A stretch of DNA of 64,000 bases from Seiridium cupressi (Eukaryota; Ascomycota; Sordariomycetes; Amphisphaeriales; Sporocadaceae). The stretch is taken from contig JARVKI010000078.1 in the NCBI GenBank assembly GCA_036674765.1, positions 69,501 through 133,500 on the forward strand, given 5' to 3'. Below, piece after piece: positions 1 to 11,034 of the stretch. Every line of letters starts with the position of its first letter. Positions within the stretch are counted from its first letter, which is position 1. A program made the translations under genes and the position numbers. Under the pieces are notes generated by a model that had not been told where the DNA came from, did no database searches, and worked only from the letters and a program-made list of their open reading frames with translations.

Positions 1-731
1 GACAGCCAGTGCGCAAAAGCACCAACCGCATCTTCGAGCCGCTCGTAGTCCGTGGAGACGCCAAAGATAAGGTGCGAGACATTGAATCTGGCGTAGGGCT
101 CGGGCACGTGGACCTTGACGGAGGTGCATCTGGGCAGCCTAGCCTCGTTACATTTGTGAATGTCAATCGTAACTTCGTCGCCGAAGAGGGAGGTGGAGAC
201 ATTGGCGACTTCATTGCGATCAACGTCGGGTGAGAAGATGGGCTCGACGCAAATCTTCTTGTACCGCACTTTGTCGCTCAGCTGCTCCCGCGAGTGCACG
301 CGCTTCATGAAATCCAATTCTGGGCACTGTCCCGGCGGAAGAATAGGGTCGGGCTCGTCATATTGGCTGTCGCCGGGATGCAGCAATTCCGCTGGTGTTG
401 CGACCGGCTTGGCGTTGATGGTGGTGGAATGTGCCACCGCAGGTGCAAGAGACTCAGCGCCCAGGCTGTCGGGCTGAGTTTCGCTTACTGGTGAGACAGC
501 ACTACTGCCAATCCCGTCTTCGGCAAACGGTCCTTCGCCAACCACAGCCGGATCCCCCGGCCTCGTCGCATGGCTCCAATCTGCTTCTTCTCCCTTTGGC
601 TCAGAATGTGTGATTGGCGTTGATGGATAGTATGTCTGGTCGTCGTATAGATAGTGGTTCATGCCCAGGACCAAGATGGTCAGGACAAACCCCGCCAGAA
701 TAAAGACGCGCGGCACCTTTGAGAAGACCAT
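1..731 (-). CDS. Fringe-like (GT31-type) glycosyltransferase, N-terminal part
   Basis: The minus frame is open from an ATG at 731-729 to the left edge, about 243 residues, so the gene continues outside the window. It starts with a short basic stretch and a hydrophobic segment (about residues 8-25) typical of a type II Golgi membrane anchor, then an acidic Ser/Pro-rich stem to about residue 130, then a Cys-containing region ending in VSHLIFGVSTDYERL and AFAHWL. That last block is what I know as the beginning of the catalytic domain of fungal Fringe/DUF604-like glycosyltransferases (GT31-related). The DxD metal-binding motif and the rest of the catalytic domain lie beyond the window. The Golgi location and sugar-transfer role come from the family. 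No intron is needed in this part. The product is inferred from the anchor-stem layout and one conserved block. Confidence 0.72.
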   Translation of the reverse strand, partial: MVFSKVPRVFILAGFVLTILVLGMNHYLYDDQTYYPSTPITHSEPKGEEADWSHATRPGDPAVVGEGPFAEDGIGSSAVSPVSETQPDSLGAESLAPAVAHSTTINAKPVATPAELLHPGDSQYDEPDPILPPGQCPELDFMKRVHSREQLSDKVRYKKICVEPIFSPDVDRNEVANVSTSLFGDEVTIDIHKCNEARLPRCTSVKVHVPEPYARFNVSHLIFGVSTDYERLEDAVGAFAHWL

Positions 732-2225
732 GGCTCAGGTTGTGAGTACTGCATTGCCGGGCGGCCAAGGCAAATGCAGAGTTTGGCGAAAAGCAACAGG
801 CGAGGATCGAGCAGCAGAAGCAGCAGCAGAGAATGCAGAAAATCAGGGGACTGGATTAAAAGGATATCATGATACGAAAACTGGCGCCTCGGGAAGCTTT
901 AGCTAGGTGGTGACCCTAACAGAGTAGCTCGTACTCGACTTGGAATGAGGACTGGGGCCCCGCTCGTCCTACGTGTAGGATCTACCACTCCAAGGATCTA
1001 TGTAAATTTGCACATAATCTTGTTATCAGACGTTTAGCTGTAGTAATGATAGGTCTCGACGACGGTCGGCTGCACCCTAGGGCAATTTTCACTATTCCGG
1101 AATTCAAACGTACTGCAGGAGTTTGGCCGGGCTGCGTTGACGGATGGTTCATGTTGTTAATGTAGTAAATGTAATGTAATCGTGCGGAGCCAGTTACTGA
1201 TCCAAATTTTTCGTCAGCGTTGTGTTACATACATTATCTACCGGTAGTCGTATGGCCACTCGCTGGATCGGCGCGATCCACCTTAGCCCACATTAAGCAC
1301 CCGAGCTGGGTGGCCCACACCATTTAGCTGGCCCCTTTTACGCCAAAACTTGACCTCGTACCTGTTCTGATGCGGCTGCGCGACGGCAAGGCGGGAGGTC
1401 CCTCACGTCTATGCGTTTCAGCTAACTGGCGTGGCGCACAAATAGCTAGATCTGACAATAGCGCTTTCCTGCAAATCTTCTGTCTGCGCAAACGGCTGAA
1501 TCCGGACCAACGCCCTCGGACCAGGGACGACCATGGTCACTAACATGAACCGCCCCGGGGTGCAACTATCCGCGAGTCATTTGAGTTGTGAGACTTATTA
1601 CCAATCATCTCTCCACTTCCAACATACATTACGGAATGAGTGCAATTCCTCAAGCTATACCTCGGAGCGGGATCCGCCTGCAACAAATCGTCATAACCTA
1701 AAGCTGGGGTGAGGCCATGGCTAAGATGGCAGTAGGCCCTTCTGGTGCTTTAGTATTATGTACTATGGTATAGCAAGTAGCGACGACAACTCGTAGGTAG
1801 CCCAGGAGATGTACTGCCTTTGTTTCATATACTAGTATCAACGGGGCCCGAATTACTCGTCACAACTTGCAAACAACTTTATCCATGGACGAGATGCGTG
1901 CGTTAATGCAAAGACAATCGAATTCCGTATCAAATAAGGGGTTTCTGGCTCAGGACCCTAAACAAAGCGAAAAGCCTTCCCACAACAAATTAGATTGATA
2001 TGTTACATTGAAAGCCATCCTAAGAAACAAAGAGTGATCTTCGACGCTCTCCGTTTTCAGTAGCAGTCTATACTCAAGATGTTAGCACAATTCCTAGTTA
2101 ACATTTTCGACGTTAGATGATCTGAGCCTGAGATGCACCACCTTAAGTCTCTACGAACGATCACATAACTACCAGTGGCACGACGTTCATCCATATCCAT
2201 AGTTTGCCTCGCAAAAAAGTTCTTA
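732..2225. other. Intergenic region between divergent genes
   Basis: This stretch separates the minus-strand GT31-like gene from the plus-strand Ulp1-like gene and should hold both promoters. I see only short frames without family resemblance. A minus frame at 2057-2290 overlaps the first exon of the next gene and is taken as its shadow. Confidence 0.6.
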
Positions 2226-3699
2226 ATGCCGTCGAAGGAAGACAAGGCTCCGCGAGCCAAAGCCGGTACAGCTGGTATCACAGAAGACATTAAGCTGGTA
2301 CGAACAGGAGGTAAGTCGCCGTCCCCGGTTACGTTTCGATGGTGGTGTAATTAAGTCGACCTAGCCCTGGTTGGCCCCGGGCCTCATCAAGCATCGTTCA
2401 AGCCCTGTAGTCTATCAGCTACTAACGTATGATGCCTTAGTACTTTGCAATGGTGAACTTGCCACCTATTCGACTGGAAAATCTCACAACCCTAGAAATA
2501 ATGCGCCCAACTCGCTACCCGTCGACTTGAATGAAGTAGCAGACGCTCTGTACGCCTTAAACGACTTGCAACTAAAGAGGGACGAGCCAATCCACCCACT
2601 CAGTTTGACAGTAAGAAACTTCCAGAGTTACTCCATGGGCTAATCGTAGGAGCTATGATTTCCTGATTGATCTTTTTTTCGCTCTTGAAACATGAGCTTC
2701 AGCTTCTGGTCCCTCGCGAAACACAGGCAAGAAAAGAAAAATCTCTAACCCCAAGTGTTGTAGTATGCCCTCCGGTCTCTGTTTCACAATCTGCCAGATC
2801 CGGTCCAAAGTCAAATCTCAATTCCCAACGCATCCCTTTTTGGCGAGCTCTTTGGGGAAGCAAGCACTGAACAGTTCGAAGCACTTATAGCAAAGAAGAG
2901 CCTGGCCCGTGGCTCGGCCACTGGTCGAGAGTTCTGGCACAAGATTCGACAGAAAGAGTATGTCTTTTGGCCAATCTACACCAGCACTGGCTATTGGTCG
3001 ACCGTGATCGTGCACTTGGAGCGGTCAGATCTTGCCGGCGAGTTTGACACCGTAACTGACTTTGCCCTCGTCGATGCATCACGTCATCGAGCAAACATCA
3101 TGCAGAGCCAGCGCGCATCGGCACGGGTGAGGCAGTTGCTTGGAAGTGGCGGCATGGAACTCAAATCCAGCGCAGAACGTCAGATATGGGTTCCCGTGCA
3201 GGGCGATACCTGGGAATCAGGGATACGCTCGTTTCAGCTTATACGACAGCTGGTTTTGCGCGTCACAGACAACGTCTGCAATGGTCTATGTTTCCAAGAT
3301 AGCCACTTCTTCAGTACACCCACCAGTGGCTGGCTCGATGTTGATTTCGTTCGCCATGAGATGATCGGCATGATATTAGAGCGATGCAATCACATCCTTG
3401 ACTATTCCTGTCGCTATGCGCTTGAACCAATCCAGGACATTCGCTTGGAAGGGAAAGGTCAATCCTCCCCCGATTGTCTTGCGCCCAGAGACAATGGGAA
3501 GATGGCGTAGTAAGTTACCACAGAATGATTGAACAAGAACCAACTGACCATGAGAAGTGTCCCCAAAACAGACCAGTTTGCGGGTCGTTATAGTCCAAAT
3601 GAAGAAGAGGGTAGCGATGCGGATGCCACCGACGGCTCGGATGAATCTGGCGACGATCTACATGAATTAACTGAAGACAGCGGTCCCAGCGAAGATTGA
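2226..3699 (+). CDS. Ulp1/C48-protease-like protein with altered catalytic residues
   Basis: Proposed exons are 2226-2310, 2441-2610, 2764-3509 and 3594-3699, giving 368 aa. The first two introns have GTAAGT/GTAAGA donors, CTAAC branch sites and TTAG/TTGTAG acceptors, and the frame is continuous across all three junctions. The N-terminus is basic and Ala/Lys-rich, followed by a linker. From about residue 160 a Ulp1-type (SUMO protease, clan CE) fold can be read: a WPIY...GYW block where active enzymes have His-Trp, an Asp in ALVDA, and VPVQGDTWESGIR where active members have Gln...Ser-Cys-Gly. The His is Tyr and the Cys position is Ser here, so peptidase activity is doubtful although the ORF and introns look intact. 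The C-terminus is a very acidic Asp/Glu/Ser tail. Fungal genomes carry many Ulp1-like proteins of unknown role. The assignment rests on motif spacing; the exact start and the last intron are less certain. Confidence 0.55.
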
Positions 3700-4183
3700 G
3701 GAGCAGCGTAGATTTGAAGGGAACATCATGGTAGCTACGTAAGACGGCAGCCGGGGTGAGCAACACATACTAACTAATGACACAAATTTCGAGGCCGGAA
3801 GCGGCAGCTCTACGCCCTAAACGCCCTGGTATAGTAGTTCGCTCAACTTTCCTTCCAGGTTTGTCAGGCGGCCTTTAATTAGATGTTTAGTACGTAATAC
3901 TCGATCGAGGCGTAACTCGGCGCTCTTGCGTTCTGATTTGGTGTCTCGCTCTATCGGCCGCACGCTCCACTTTAAACAGCTCCTGCAGTTCTCGATTCCC
4001 CTACTTGCAGCTTTTAGTGCCATTTCTGAGATGAGATACACGCCAGTCCTAGATCCGCCAGATCATCCATCTTGCGTATATTTAGACACCAGCGTTGCTT
4101 ACTTTTCTACTTTTTTTTTTTTTTTCAACATGTAAGTTTCAGAGCTTTTGTTTACCTCGTTCCTAGCGCGTGATAACTCCATC
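3700..4183. other. Short intergenic region with T15 tract
   Basis: The gap between two plus-strand genes contains a run of 15 T at 4111-4125 followed by an ATG at 4130 and a possible 44-bp intron (4132-4175). An upstream exon of the cupin gene could therefore start here, but I could not confirm it. A minus frame at 3817-4041 ends in a Leu/Lys-rich segment; I see no gene structure for it. Confidence 0.45.
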
Positions 4184-5133
4184 ATGCCTCTAACGGATCT
4201 TGACTCTGACATACATCCCCTGTGCCAGATCCTGCCTTCGGAGAAGACAGTCTCGGGACCTTTCGTCTTGTTTGATGGATCATTTGAGATAGAATTCCTT
4301 CAACCTGACCCTCAACGAAATGCCTCGTAAGTGGTGACATGACAATTAAGACTTGGTGATAGACTAATGAGATTATTAGGACACTCTTCAAGGCGACCTA
4401 TAAGCATGGCCATGTCTTGAACCAGAAAGGGAAAAGCCACCCTCAAGTAACTCAATTCATTTAGACTTAAGAAACACAGGCATTGACTGACTAGTCTGAA
4501 TTTCAAGTCTCCCCCACTGCATATACACTTCACACAAACTGAATCATTCACTGTCCTGTCGGGGTGCGTTGGAACTACGGCAACGCCGGGAAACGGGGTA
4601 ATTGGGCCCGCCAAGGATCAACTGCAAACTCGTGAGACCACAGCTCGTCAGCCTCACAATATCGAGCCCTGGACCCCTCATACTTTTTGGCCGGTATCCG
4701 ATACTGACGAGGACACGGTGCTTCTCCTTTGGGCAACACCGGAGGGGCCGTTTCCTCCGATGATGGACAGAGCTTTCTTCGCTACTCTGTTGCGGTACTT
4801 GAGCGACGTCAGCGACAACAAGGTAGCCATGGACTTTCCACAGGTAATGCTTAACCAGTAAGTTGCCCTTGAGTCGTGAGAAATCATGGTGACCACAAGA
4901 CAATAAAGAGTTCCGTCGATCAAGTTTAACATATAAACAGGCATGAATCGGAGTCGTGCGCGGTCTTGTTTCCAGGAGCATGGTGGCTGGGCCCTTTGAG
5001 GTGGTGGATTCCCTGGCAGCTCCAGAGTCTATTGTCGCGCATTGCACGTTGGCAAGGAAAACACGGGCGTATGGAGAAGTACGTCTTGCCAGGGGACTGG
5101 AAGGCTTATATCGAGGGAAAGAAGTTGGTCTGA
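4184..5133 (+). CDS. Cupin-domain protein
   Basis: Exons 4184-4326, 4380-4446, 4508-4857 and 4941-5133 give about 250 aa, with GTAAGT donors on introns 1 and 3 and an exactly continuous frame. The defining feature is a perfect cupin motif 1, PPLHIHFTQTESFTVLSG (HxH-x4-E-x6-G), at about residues 71-88, the metal-binding strand pair of the RmlC-like beta barrel. After it come a variable loop, a segment ending PHTFWPVSDTDEDTVLL, and a Trp-rich C-terminus (FPGAWWLGPLRWW) that may be amphipathic or membrane-associated. Small fungal cupins act as isomerases, dioxygenases or metabolite-binding proteins; the substrate cannot be read here. It lies 333 bp from, and converges on, the N-demethylase-like gene. 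The start is the first ATG of the exon; an upstream small exon is possible. Confidence 0.72.
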
Positions 5134-5466
5134 ACTTTCTAGCCAATTTCATCCCGATTCAACACTAATGCCGTTGCATACGGGTAATAATGGCTCGCAT
5201 TTTGTGTGATATCTGAGTTTAAACCATAGCATGACTGAGTATAACGTTACAATTGAATTCAGCAGAATGTAATAGAAAGAAAGTCTTTACCACGGCAATT
5301 TGAACATGAATTATACCAAAATTATAGATATTATTGGAAACCGAGATTGCGGGGATAATTGGCGAGGCGAAACTCCGTGTTGAAATGAAATTCAATTGTA
5401 GATGTTGTTCTACAGTATAAGATGGCTTAAACAATTGGCTGCTTAGTTGAATCCCAAAGGTGTAGT
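5134..5466. other. Convergent intergenic spacer
   Basis: This AT-rich 333-bp spacer lies between the 3' ends of the cupin gene and the HODM-like gene. It should contain both polyadenylation regions. No frame here resembles a protein family. Confidence 0.6.
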
Positions 5467-6737
5467 TCAACTTCTAAGATAAATGCAGACACTTTTGCCC
5501 CATCTCACTCCACCTTTATAGGTCCACATTCCGTCTGCGTTGCCCGTATCAAGGCCCTCGATAGCATCAGCAAGACGAGATCCGAGTCCTTCTGATTTGA
5601 TGTCTTCGAGCGGATATATATAGGTCTTAAAGGAAAACAGCAAAGCCCTCGTTTTTGGTAACCGGCTGAGTGTTTGAAGCTCCACTCTCAACCTGGCCTG
5701 ACTTCTTATTAGTTTGGGCTTCGCCGCTTCACTTCATGTCTTTCTTACTTGGGATATATCGACCTGTATATCTTCCTCGACGACATCGCCATCCTTTACA
5801 TGATTTGTCGCGAGATTCAAAAGCGCAGGACTCGTGGTTATCGACCACTGGCGGGCGTGAGCATCTCTAAAACGCAAAATCTCCTTCTATTAAAACTCAC
5901 ATTAGTACGGACGGCATTCTTGCCAACCGCGACACGACTAAAATACCGCTCCATGCTTGGGCCGATCTTGTCGTACGCGGGCACGGGTGCGTGGATGTCC
6001 TTTAATAACTTGCCGAGCTTCTCGCTTGGATCGAAACCAGAAGGACTCGTACACAATGCTGCAATAGAACGATGCCCTTCGGGTTCTTGTTGGAGAAGGA
6101 ACATGTCATCTTCAACAGTTTCACCAAGCAGCTTGAGGGCCTCGATAGGGTCGGACGGCGGCTGCAACGGCAGCGAGACATTGGTGACCAGATTGAGGAA
6201 TTTATTTTCGTCCTTCACAAACATTGAAGGATATCGAGAGGGTAGGTAGTCGGTTAAGAGATACGTATATATTTCCTGAACAGCGGCCGCCCCCGGCGGT
6301 AGACAGCCAAGGACTTTGCCCGCATGATCTTGCATTGTCTGTTGTCTGGTCTGTATTCTAGCGAGATAATTCTGATCAATTGTGATAAGTTCCGACGGAT
6401 CAGCCGATCTTACTCCTGGTTCGAATTAGGTATGCAGCCATGTCACGAAAAGTTTGGACTAACCCATCGTGATGAAGTAGACAGGCTTGAAATTGCGGAA
6501 CTTCAAGGGTTCTGCCTCGGACCAATTGAAACCCTTCAAAACTTGAACATATCCTGCATCCTGGCGCTGGGTCTCTCTTACCTTCGGCTTGCGCTGATGT
6601 TCTTGTTAGAAACGCCAGTTTCAAGCAGGCTCGGGTTTGCTCACGACTCTGCATGTGTTTTTCTGAGAAATTCGCACAAGGAAGCGTAGCCCAACAAGGA
6701 CTACCGTAAAAGCAAACGCCAAGAGCACCACAGTCAT
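5467..6737 (-). CDS. Heme-dependent oxidative N-demethylase-like protein (DUF3445/HODM)
   Basis: Minus-strand exons 6737-6645, 6593-6464, 6415-5901, 5847-5749 and 5697-5467 give 355 aa. All four introns are 48-53 bp with GT-AG ends and unbroken phase. The protein begins with an N-terminal membrane anchor (about residues 3-23, MTVVLLAFAFTVVLVGL) followed by a basic linker. The conserved body carries KPVYFITMG, DPSELITIDQNYLARI, the strongly conserved TSPSGFDPSEKLGKLLKDIH and GPSMERYF, and the C-terminal block LPKTRALLFSFKTYIYPLE with HTYKGG-like MWTYKGGVRWGKS. These are hallmarks of the DUF3445 family, whose bacterial prototype HODM oxidatively demethylates dimethylamine using heme. Fungal members are common; some sit near secondary-metabolism genes. 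Substrate unknown; demethylation of a methylamine is inferred from the family only. Confidence 0.86.
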
Positions 6738-7296
6738 AGTTATCCTCGGTTTTCTGCTTTCGAAGGAACAAGATGTATATGGGCATGTGCTTAGCACAAC
6801 AGCTTTCGTGTCGAGATTGTAGGCGATTATGTGCGGTGCGGTGCGTAGTCGGAGTTCGACTATGCGGGGACTTGGGCTAACACTGCCATTTAGAGCAGGT
6901 GCAAGCGATGGAGATATAGCTTGGACAATCATGAATCATACACCACTCGTCATAGGTAACATACATAGACAATCGTAAAAGAATTGCCATCATTATATGA
7001 CTGAACTGCGAAGCAACCATGGAAAGATAACCATCCTTGTGGATTACTGTCGCAATGCTAAGTACGTACCCCAACTTCTAGGCACGCTCACAGCGAGATG
7101 TAAAGCATTTGGAGCCTGACGACCTGAATAGAGAAAAGGGGGAGGGTATTATGGTATTTCGAAACTCGGCCTACATTCAATGTAATAGTAGTAGAGCAAG
7201 TGCACAGTGAGAACCACAGCCTAAGTTATCAAAGGTCTAATAAATGTTACCCACGCAGCTCGGCAGCTAACCCCGTCGGTATAGTTTATCCCTTAT
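6738..7296. other. Intergenic region, HODM promoter and AATase 3' end
   Basis: Both flanking genes are on the minus strand, so this stretch carries the promoter of the HODM-like gene and the 3' end of the acetyltransferase gene. Only short unsupported frames occur. Confidence 0.55.
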
Positions 7297-8730
7297 CTAT
7301 TCTAACTCCTTCAACTCCGAAAGAATCGATTCGCAAATGCCTTCGACGAATCCGCGTTCACTCCCTTTCGTGACACCAAGAGCCCCTGGCTGCCACGTTA
7401 CCGCGAAAATCAAGCTGCCTCCTTTCACGCTGACAACGTTGAACACAAGAGGCGCGCTTACCACACTGGAAGGAGAAGCGAATACCATTTTCGTAATCTT
7501 GCACGCTGCATTGCCCCCAGTGCCCCCAGTGTCAGAAAACGTGACAAGATTGCTTACCTCGTAAGAGCTGTCTCGCTTTTGCCCCACCTTGCCCGTCAGA
7601 TAGCCCCTCATACTAGGCGCGTACCTCAGTAGGCCAACGGGCTGGTCCGAAAGATTTACAGCATGCTGTGCTAGCTCCTTTGTCAACGATCTCGCTGCAG
7701 CCCAAGCGGCATCCGACAAAGGGCCTGAACTGTCATCCCGGGCATAATTTTCGTAATATCCAGTGACATATAAGCCGATCTCGTCATTGGGTATACCGAT
7801 GGAGGTTCGCATGTTGATGGCGGTCTGTGAAACGAAGTTTGTGGCCTCAGAGGCCGGAATCGCACGGCTCAAGGCCCGGATGATTACACGATGCAGAGTT
7901 GCAGTGAGCTTGGTGCCGTTTCGTCGCGATGCCCGTAAGGCTAACTGCAGCAAGGAATTATCAATCTCCAGCAGCCTGATACGAGTCTGGAACTCATCTG
8001 GCTTGAAAAATATGGGAGAACCAAGCCAAGTCCCTTGGTCGATGGTGCTTGTGGTAGAGCGAATCCCAAGGAAGTCGGCAATAACCTTTGGTAGTAACAC
8101 AGCCAATAGAGGTCCAAGTAGATATCTCCATGATATAGGGAGCCTCTCTGGTGTGTCAAAAGCCGCTGGCAGTGTTTGTGAGGGCTTTACGCTGTGGGCG
8201 GCCTCCTTGATTTGCTCATCAAGGCGCGTAGCATCCAAGAATGTTCGATGAAAGGCCAGTCCAGCCAATGCGTCGCCGAGCGCATGAGAGAAAGAGAAGG
8301 CGATAAAGCATCGAGATGGTTTGGCACTTGGTGATGACAGAATTGGATGCACCAGCATTCTCCAGGGCGGCCGCTCCGACAACCACGACCTATCGACAGC
8401 TGAGTTCAAGACTAGTTCGATGCTCTGCGTCTCGGTCGAGCTCAATCCATAATCTACCACTAAGTCACGGCCAATGACAACGTGGTCCTCCAGATAGATG
8501 GTGTCAAGGCGTTCATAGAATGGCTTTTCGGTCTGCTGGTTCCTGATAGTAACGTTCAGAAATGGGTGTTCGTCGAGGCAGCTTTTCAACGCCCAGAAGT
8601 ACGAGCGAGGTGATCGTAGATCAATGTCTTTGCTGACAAAGTCGTACACTGCTCCTACAGCAACCGACTTGTAGTAACCCAAGTCCTCACGGGTTATAGT
8701 CCGTCGCTCATTTGGGCCTGCGCTACCCAT
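7297..8730 (-). CDS. Alcohol O-acetyltransferase-like enzyme (AATase family)
   Basis: An uninterrupted 477-aa frame with ATG at 8730 and an in-frame TAA just upstream. The N-terminus (REDLGYYKSVAVGAVY) and the HALGDAL motif with His149 and Asp153 match the HxxxD acyltransferase active site of the fungal AATase family, a BAHD/condensation-like two-lobed fold that moves acyl groups from acyl-CoA to alcohols. The C-terminal lobe is present, so the protein is close to full family length. It lies on the same strand as the ACS permease upstream and the HODM-like gene downstream. Possible roles are detoxification of an alcohol or a tailoring acetylation; the acceptor cannot be predicted. A DFGWG-like motif is not visible, as is usual for this branch. 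No intron is required. Confidence 0.83.
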   Translation of the reverse strand: MGSAGPNERRTITREDLGYYKSVAVGAVYDFVSKDIDLRSPRSYFWALKSCLDEHPFLNVTIRNQQTEKPFYERLDTIYLEDHVVIGRDLVVDYGLSSTETQSIELVLNSAVDRSWLSERPPWRMLVHPILSSPSAKPSRCFIAFSFSHALGDALAGLAFHRTFLDATRLDEQIKEAAHSVKPSQTLPAAFDTPERLPISWRYLLGPLLAVLLPKVIADFLGIRSTTSTIDQGTWLGSPIFFKPDEFQTRIRLLEIDNSLLQLALRASRRNGTKLTATLHRVIIRALSRAIPASEATNFVSQTAINMRTSIGIPNDEIGLYVTGYYENYARDDSSGPLSDAAWAAARSLTKELAQHAVNLSDQPVGLLRYAPSMRGYLTGKVGQKRDSSYEVSNLVTFSDTGGTGGNAACKITKMVFASPSSVVSAPLVFNVVSVKGGSLIFAVTWQPGALGVTKGSERGFVEGICESILSELKELE

Positions 8731-9140
8731 TTAGCATTCTTTTATCGCGAAACGAAATGAGGAGTTGGCAAGACTTACTTGCATGCCTCATGAAGTTGTC
8801 GCTCTCTTTATTCGCCATATGATAGTTGTTCAGATTTGCCTGCATGGTTGCAGAGTTTGGGATGCTTCGAGGAAATCATCTTTCTTATAATAGAACAGTG
8901 ATCGAGAAATGAGGCAGCCTTCTCTAGCCACGCAACATGCGTGATGTAAAGTTCGTGTGTCGGTTCTAAGTGACTACTCGGGGCGCCGAGAACCGAGACG
9001 CCCTGTGGATCCCCTAAAATTACGGAAGGAATTAACCTAGCTAGATTTAGCTTACTACGGCTGACCCTGGATTTCGAAGCTCAAATGTCCCCTTCGCGTG
9101 CTGTCCATAGATGATACCCACACCGAATAGTGTTGCCAGA
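8731..9140. other. Promoter region of the acetyltransferase gene
   Basis: A 410-bp gap between two minus-strand genes. A short ATG-initiated reading (minus strand near 8818-8780) followed by GTAAGT might be a 5' leader exon, but it does not join in frame with the acetyltransferase ORF. Confidence 0.4.
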
Positions 9141-11034
9141 TCACAGGATAAATCTGAAGTCCGGATGCCCATCGCCCGTATTTCCTTCATCGATCCAGTG
9201 TTGCCTTTCTATAAGAGTTAATGCATCTCGGGTGCGATTCTGTCGCCGCTTGTATAAGTACAAGGTCACAATAAGCAACGTACAGCCCAACGCGACGGCG
9301 AGAGAAGTGGCTTCTCCTTGGAGATAGCGGCCCTCCGACGTCGTGTTCTTGAAAATCTGCCCAATAACTAAGCCAGCACAGTTTCCGACCGTCATGTTAA
9401 CACCGATAGCAGTGGCGCGCTTAAAATACCCGGCGTGGCTGTTCAGCATCCACTACAACATCTGAAGTCAGTTTTTGCTTCTTCTAAACCTGCTTTATGA
9501 GTTGTCGAGAGTTCAAAACCATGTTTCAAGAGCAGAACCGCGGGATTAGGAACTGGTAAACTCCCAAAACAGGCTATATTGGGTATGACATAGCTCCGGA
9601 AGTTGCTTACTACATAGTTAAGTCCAAGCATACACTAGAAAGTGTCAGCCCGCGTAATAATATGATTCATACATTAACTTACATAGACCCCAGGTACGAT
9701 AATGAAGCATGCAAAGTAAAGCACTCCGCGAAGCTCCATAGAAACACTACAGAGCATCGCATAGCCAACAACCACGGCCAAGGCACCAGAAATCATGAAG
9801 ACTGCTCGCTGCTGAACCCTATCTGACCAGAAAGACACGGCGATATAGACTGACACGGCCCAGAAGTAGATGGGGACGGTGAGAAGCTGGGTCAGGACAG
9901 AGTCGAATTTAAATGACTTGACGAGTGAAGGCAGGAATGTCGAAATACCAAACGATAGGATGTCGCCGAAGAATTGGATGGATGCGCCAAGCCAAAGTTT
10001 CTTGTCCTTGAATGCCTTGAACACTTCCCTCTTGTCGAACGACTCGTTGAGTCTCATGTATCGGTCATGTTTGATCATGCGTAGGCGCATGAGCTCCTTG
10101 TCCTCATTATTCAGAAACTTGGCATTCTCATAGCTGTCCGGCATGCCGACCCAGAGAGCAATGGCGATGCAGACACTCAGTATCCCCTCAACAATAAATA
10201 GCCATCGCCTACTTGGAGGTCAGTCGAACTTCATGGAAGCAGTGCGGAGCCATTGGACATACCATCCGGCGATACCGCGAACGCCATCCAGGTTTAGAAG
10301 GGCATATGCAAAGAGACCACCAAATCCACCTGCCATGCCAACGGAAAGATAAAGATACGCGAACCTTCGGCCTTGTTCTTTGGGCGTGTAGAACGTACTA
10401 AATATTTGATAAACTCTTGCATACAGGGAAGATTTGGCGTTTTGATACGTACGTTAGAGTGATGGCTAGGGCTGGGTACATTCCCGACTCGAATACCCCA
10501 ATCAATAGCCGAGATGCATAGAATTGTGGCACAGTCTTCATAAAACCTGTGCCTAGACAAGTCAGGCTCCACCCAAGCCTAGGTTTTGTTAGCAAAAGTA
10601 GGCCCGATGCCATTGCAATACAAACATGAATATGGGTAGCAATCTGCTTGGCCTTATCTTCTTAACGAGAAGCGAACCAGGTAACTCAAAGGGAACATAG
10701 GTAACATAGAACATGAGGATAGCGTCTAGAAATATTAACAATTGCGAGTTTCGGCGCATCGTTCCAACCTACTAGCCAGATCTTGACTACTCATTCCCAA
10801 GTCAGGCAACATTCCAGCGACTGCGGCATTGCCAATATTGGACCGATCCAAATATGCAGATAGGAAGGAAATGGTCAAGAGTGAAGTAAGGTAGATGTCG
10901 CACTTCCACAACAGCTTCCGCTCTTTTGCCGGGTCGATATAGATATCCTCTTCCCCATTCTGGAGCTGCTTCGTCGCGGAGTTTGGCACGCTTGAGAAGT
11001 CCTCAACAATGGTCCTCTTCTCGATATCGCTCAT
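9141..11034 (-). CDS. MFS transporter, anion:cation symporter (allantoate permease) family
   Basis: Minus-strand exons 11034-10773, 10725-10626, 10578-10453, 10397-10263, 10208-9683, 9634-9611 and 9452-9141 give about 494 aa. Phases agree at all six junctions; one exon is a 24-bp microexon. Family features appear in order: KLLWKCDIYL then SAYLDRSNIGNA (TM1), FYVTYVPFELPGSLL, IRPSRLLP, FYASRLLIGVFESGMYPALA, YTPKEQGRRFAYLY, GIAGWRWLFIVEGI (end of the N-lobe), then six further membrane spans and a basic cytoplasmic tail. This is the Dal5/Tna1-type ACS branch of MFS, which imports small carboxylates such as allantoate, nicotinate or pantothenate by proton symport at the plasma membrane. The substrate is not predictable. 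Position next to the acetyltransferase and HODM-like genes suggests uptake of a nitrogenous compound, which is inference. Confidence 0.9.

Noticed and set aside
4544..5152. 202-codon minus frame
   Set aside because: It lies opposite the cupin exons, whose frame, cupin motif and splice sites are convincing; the minus frame is a shadow.
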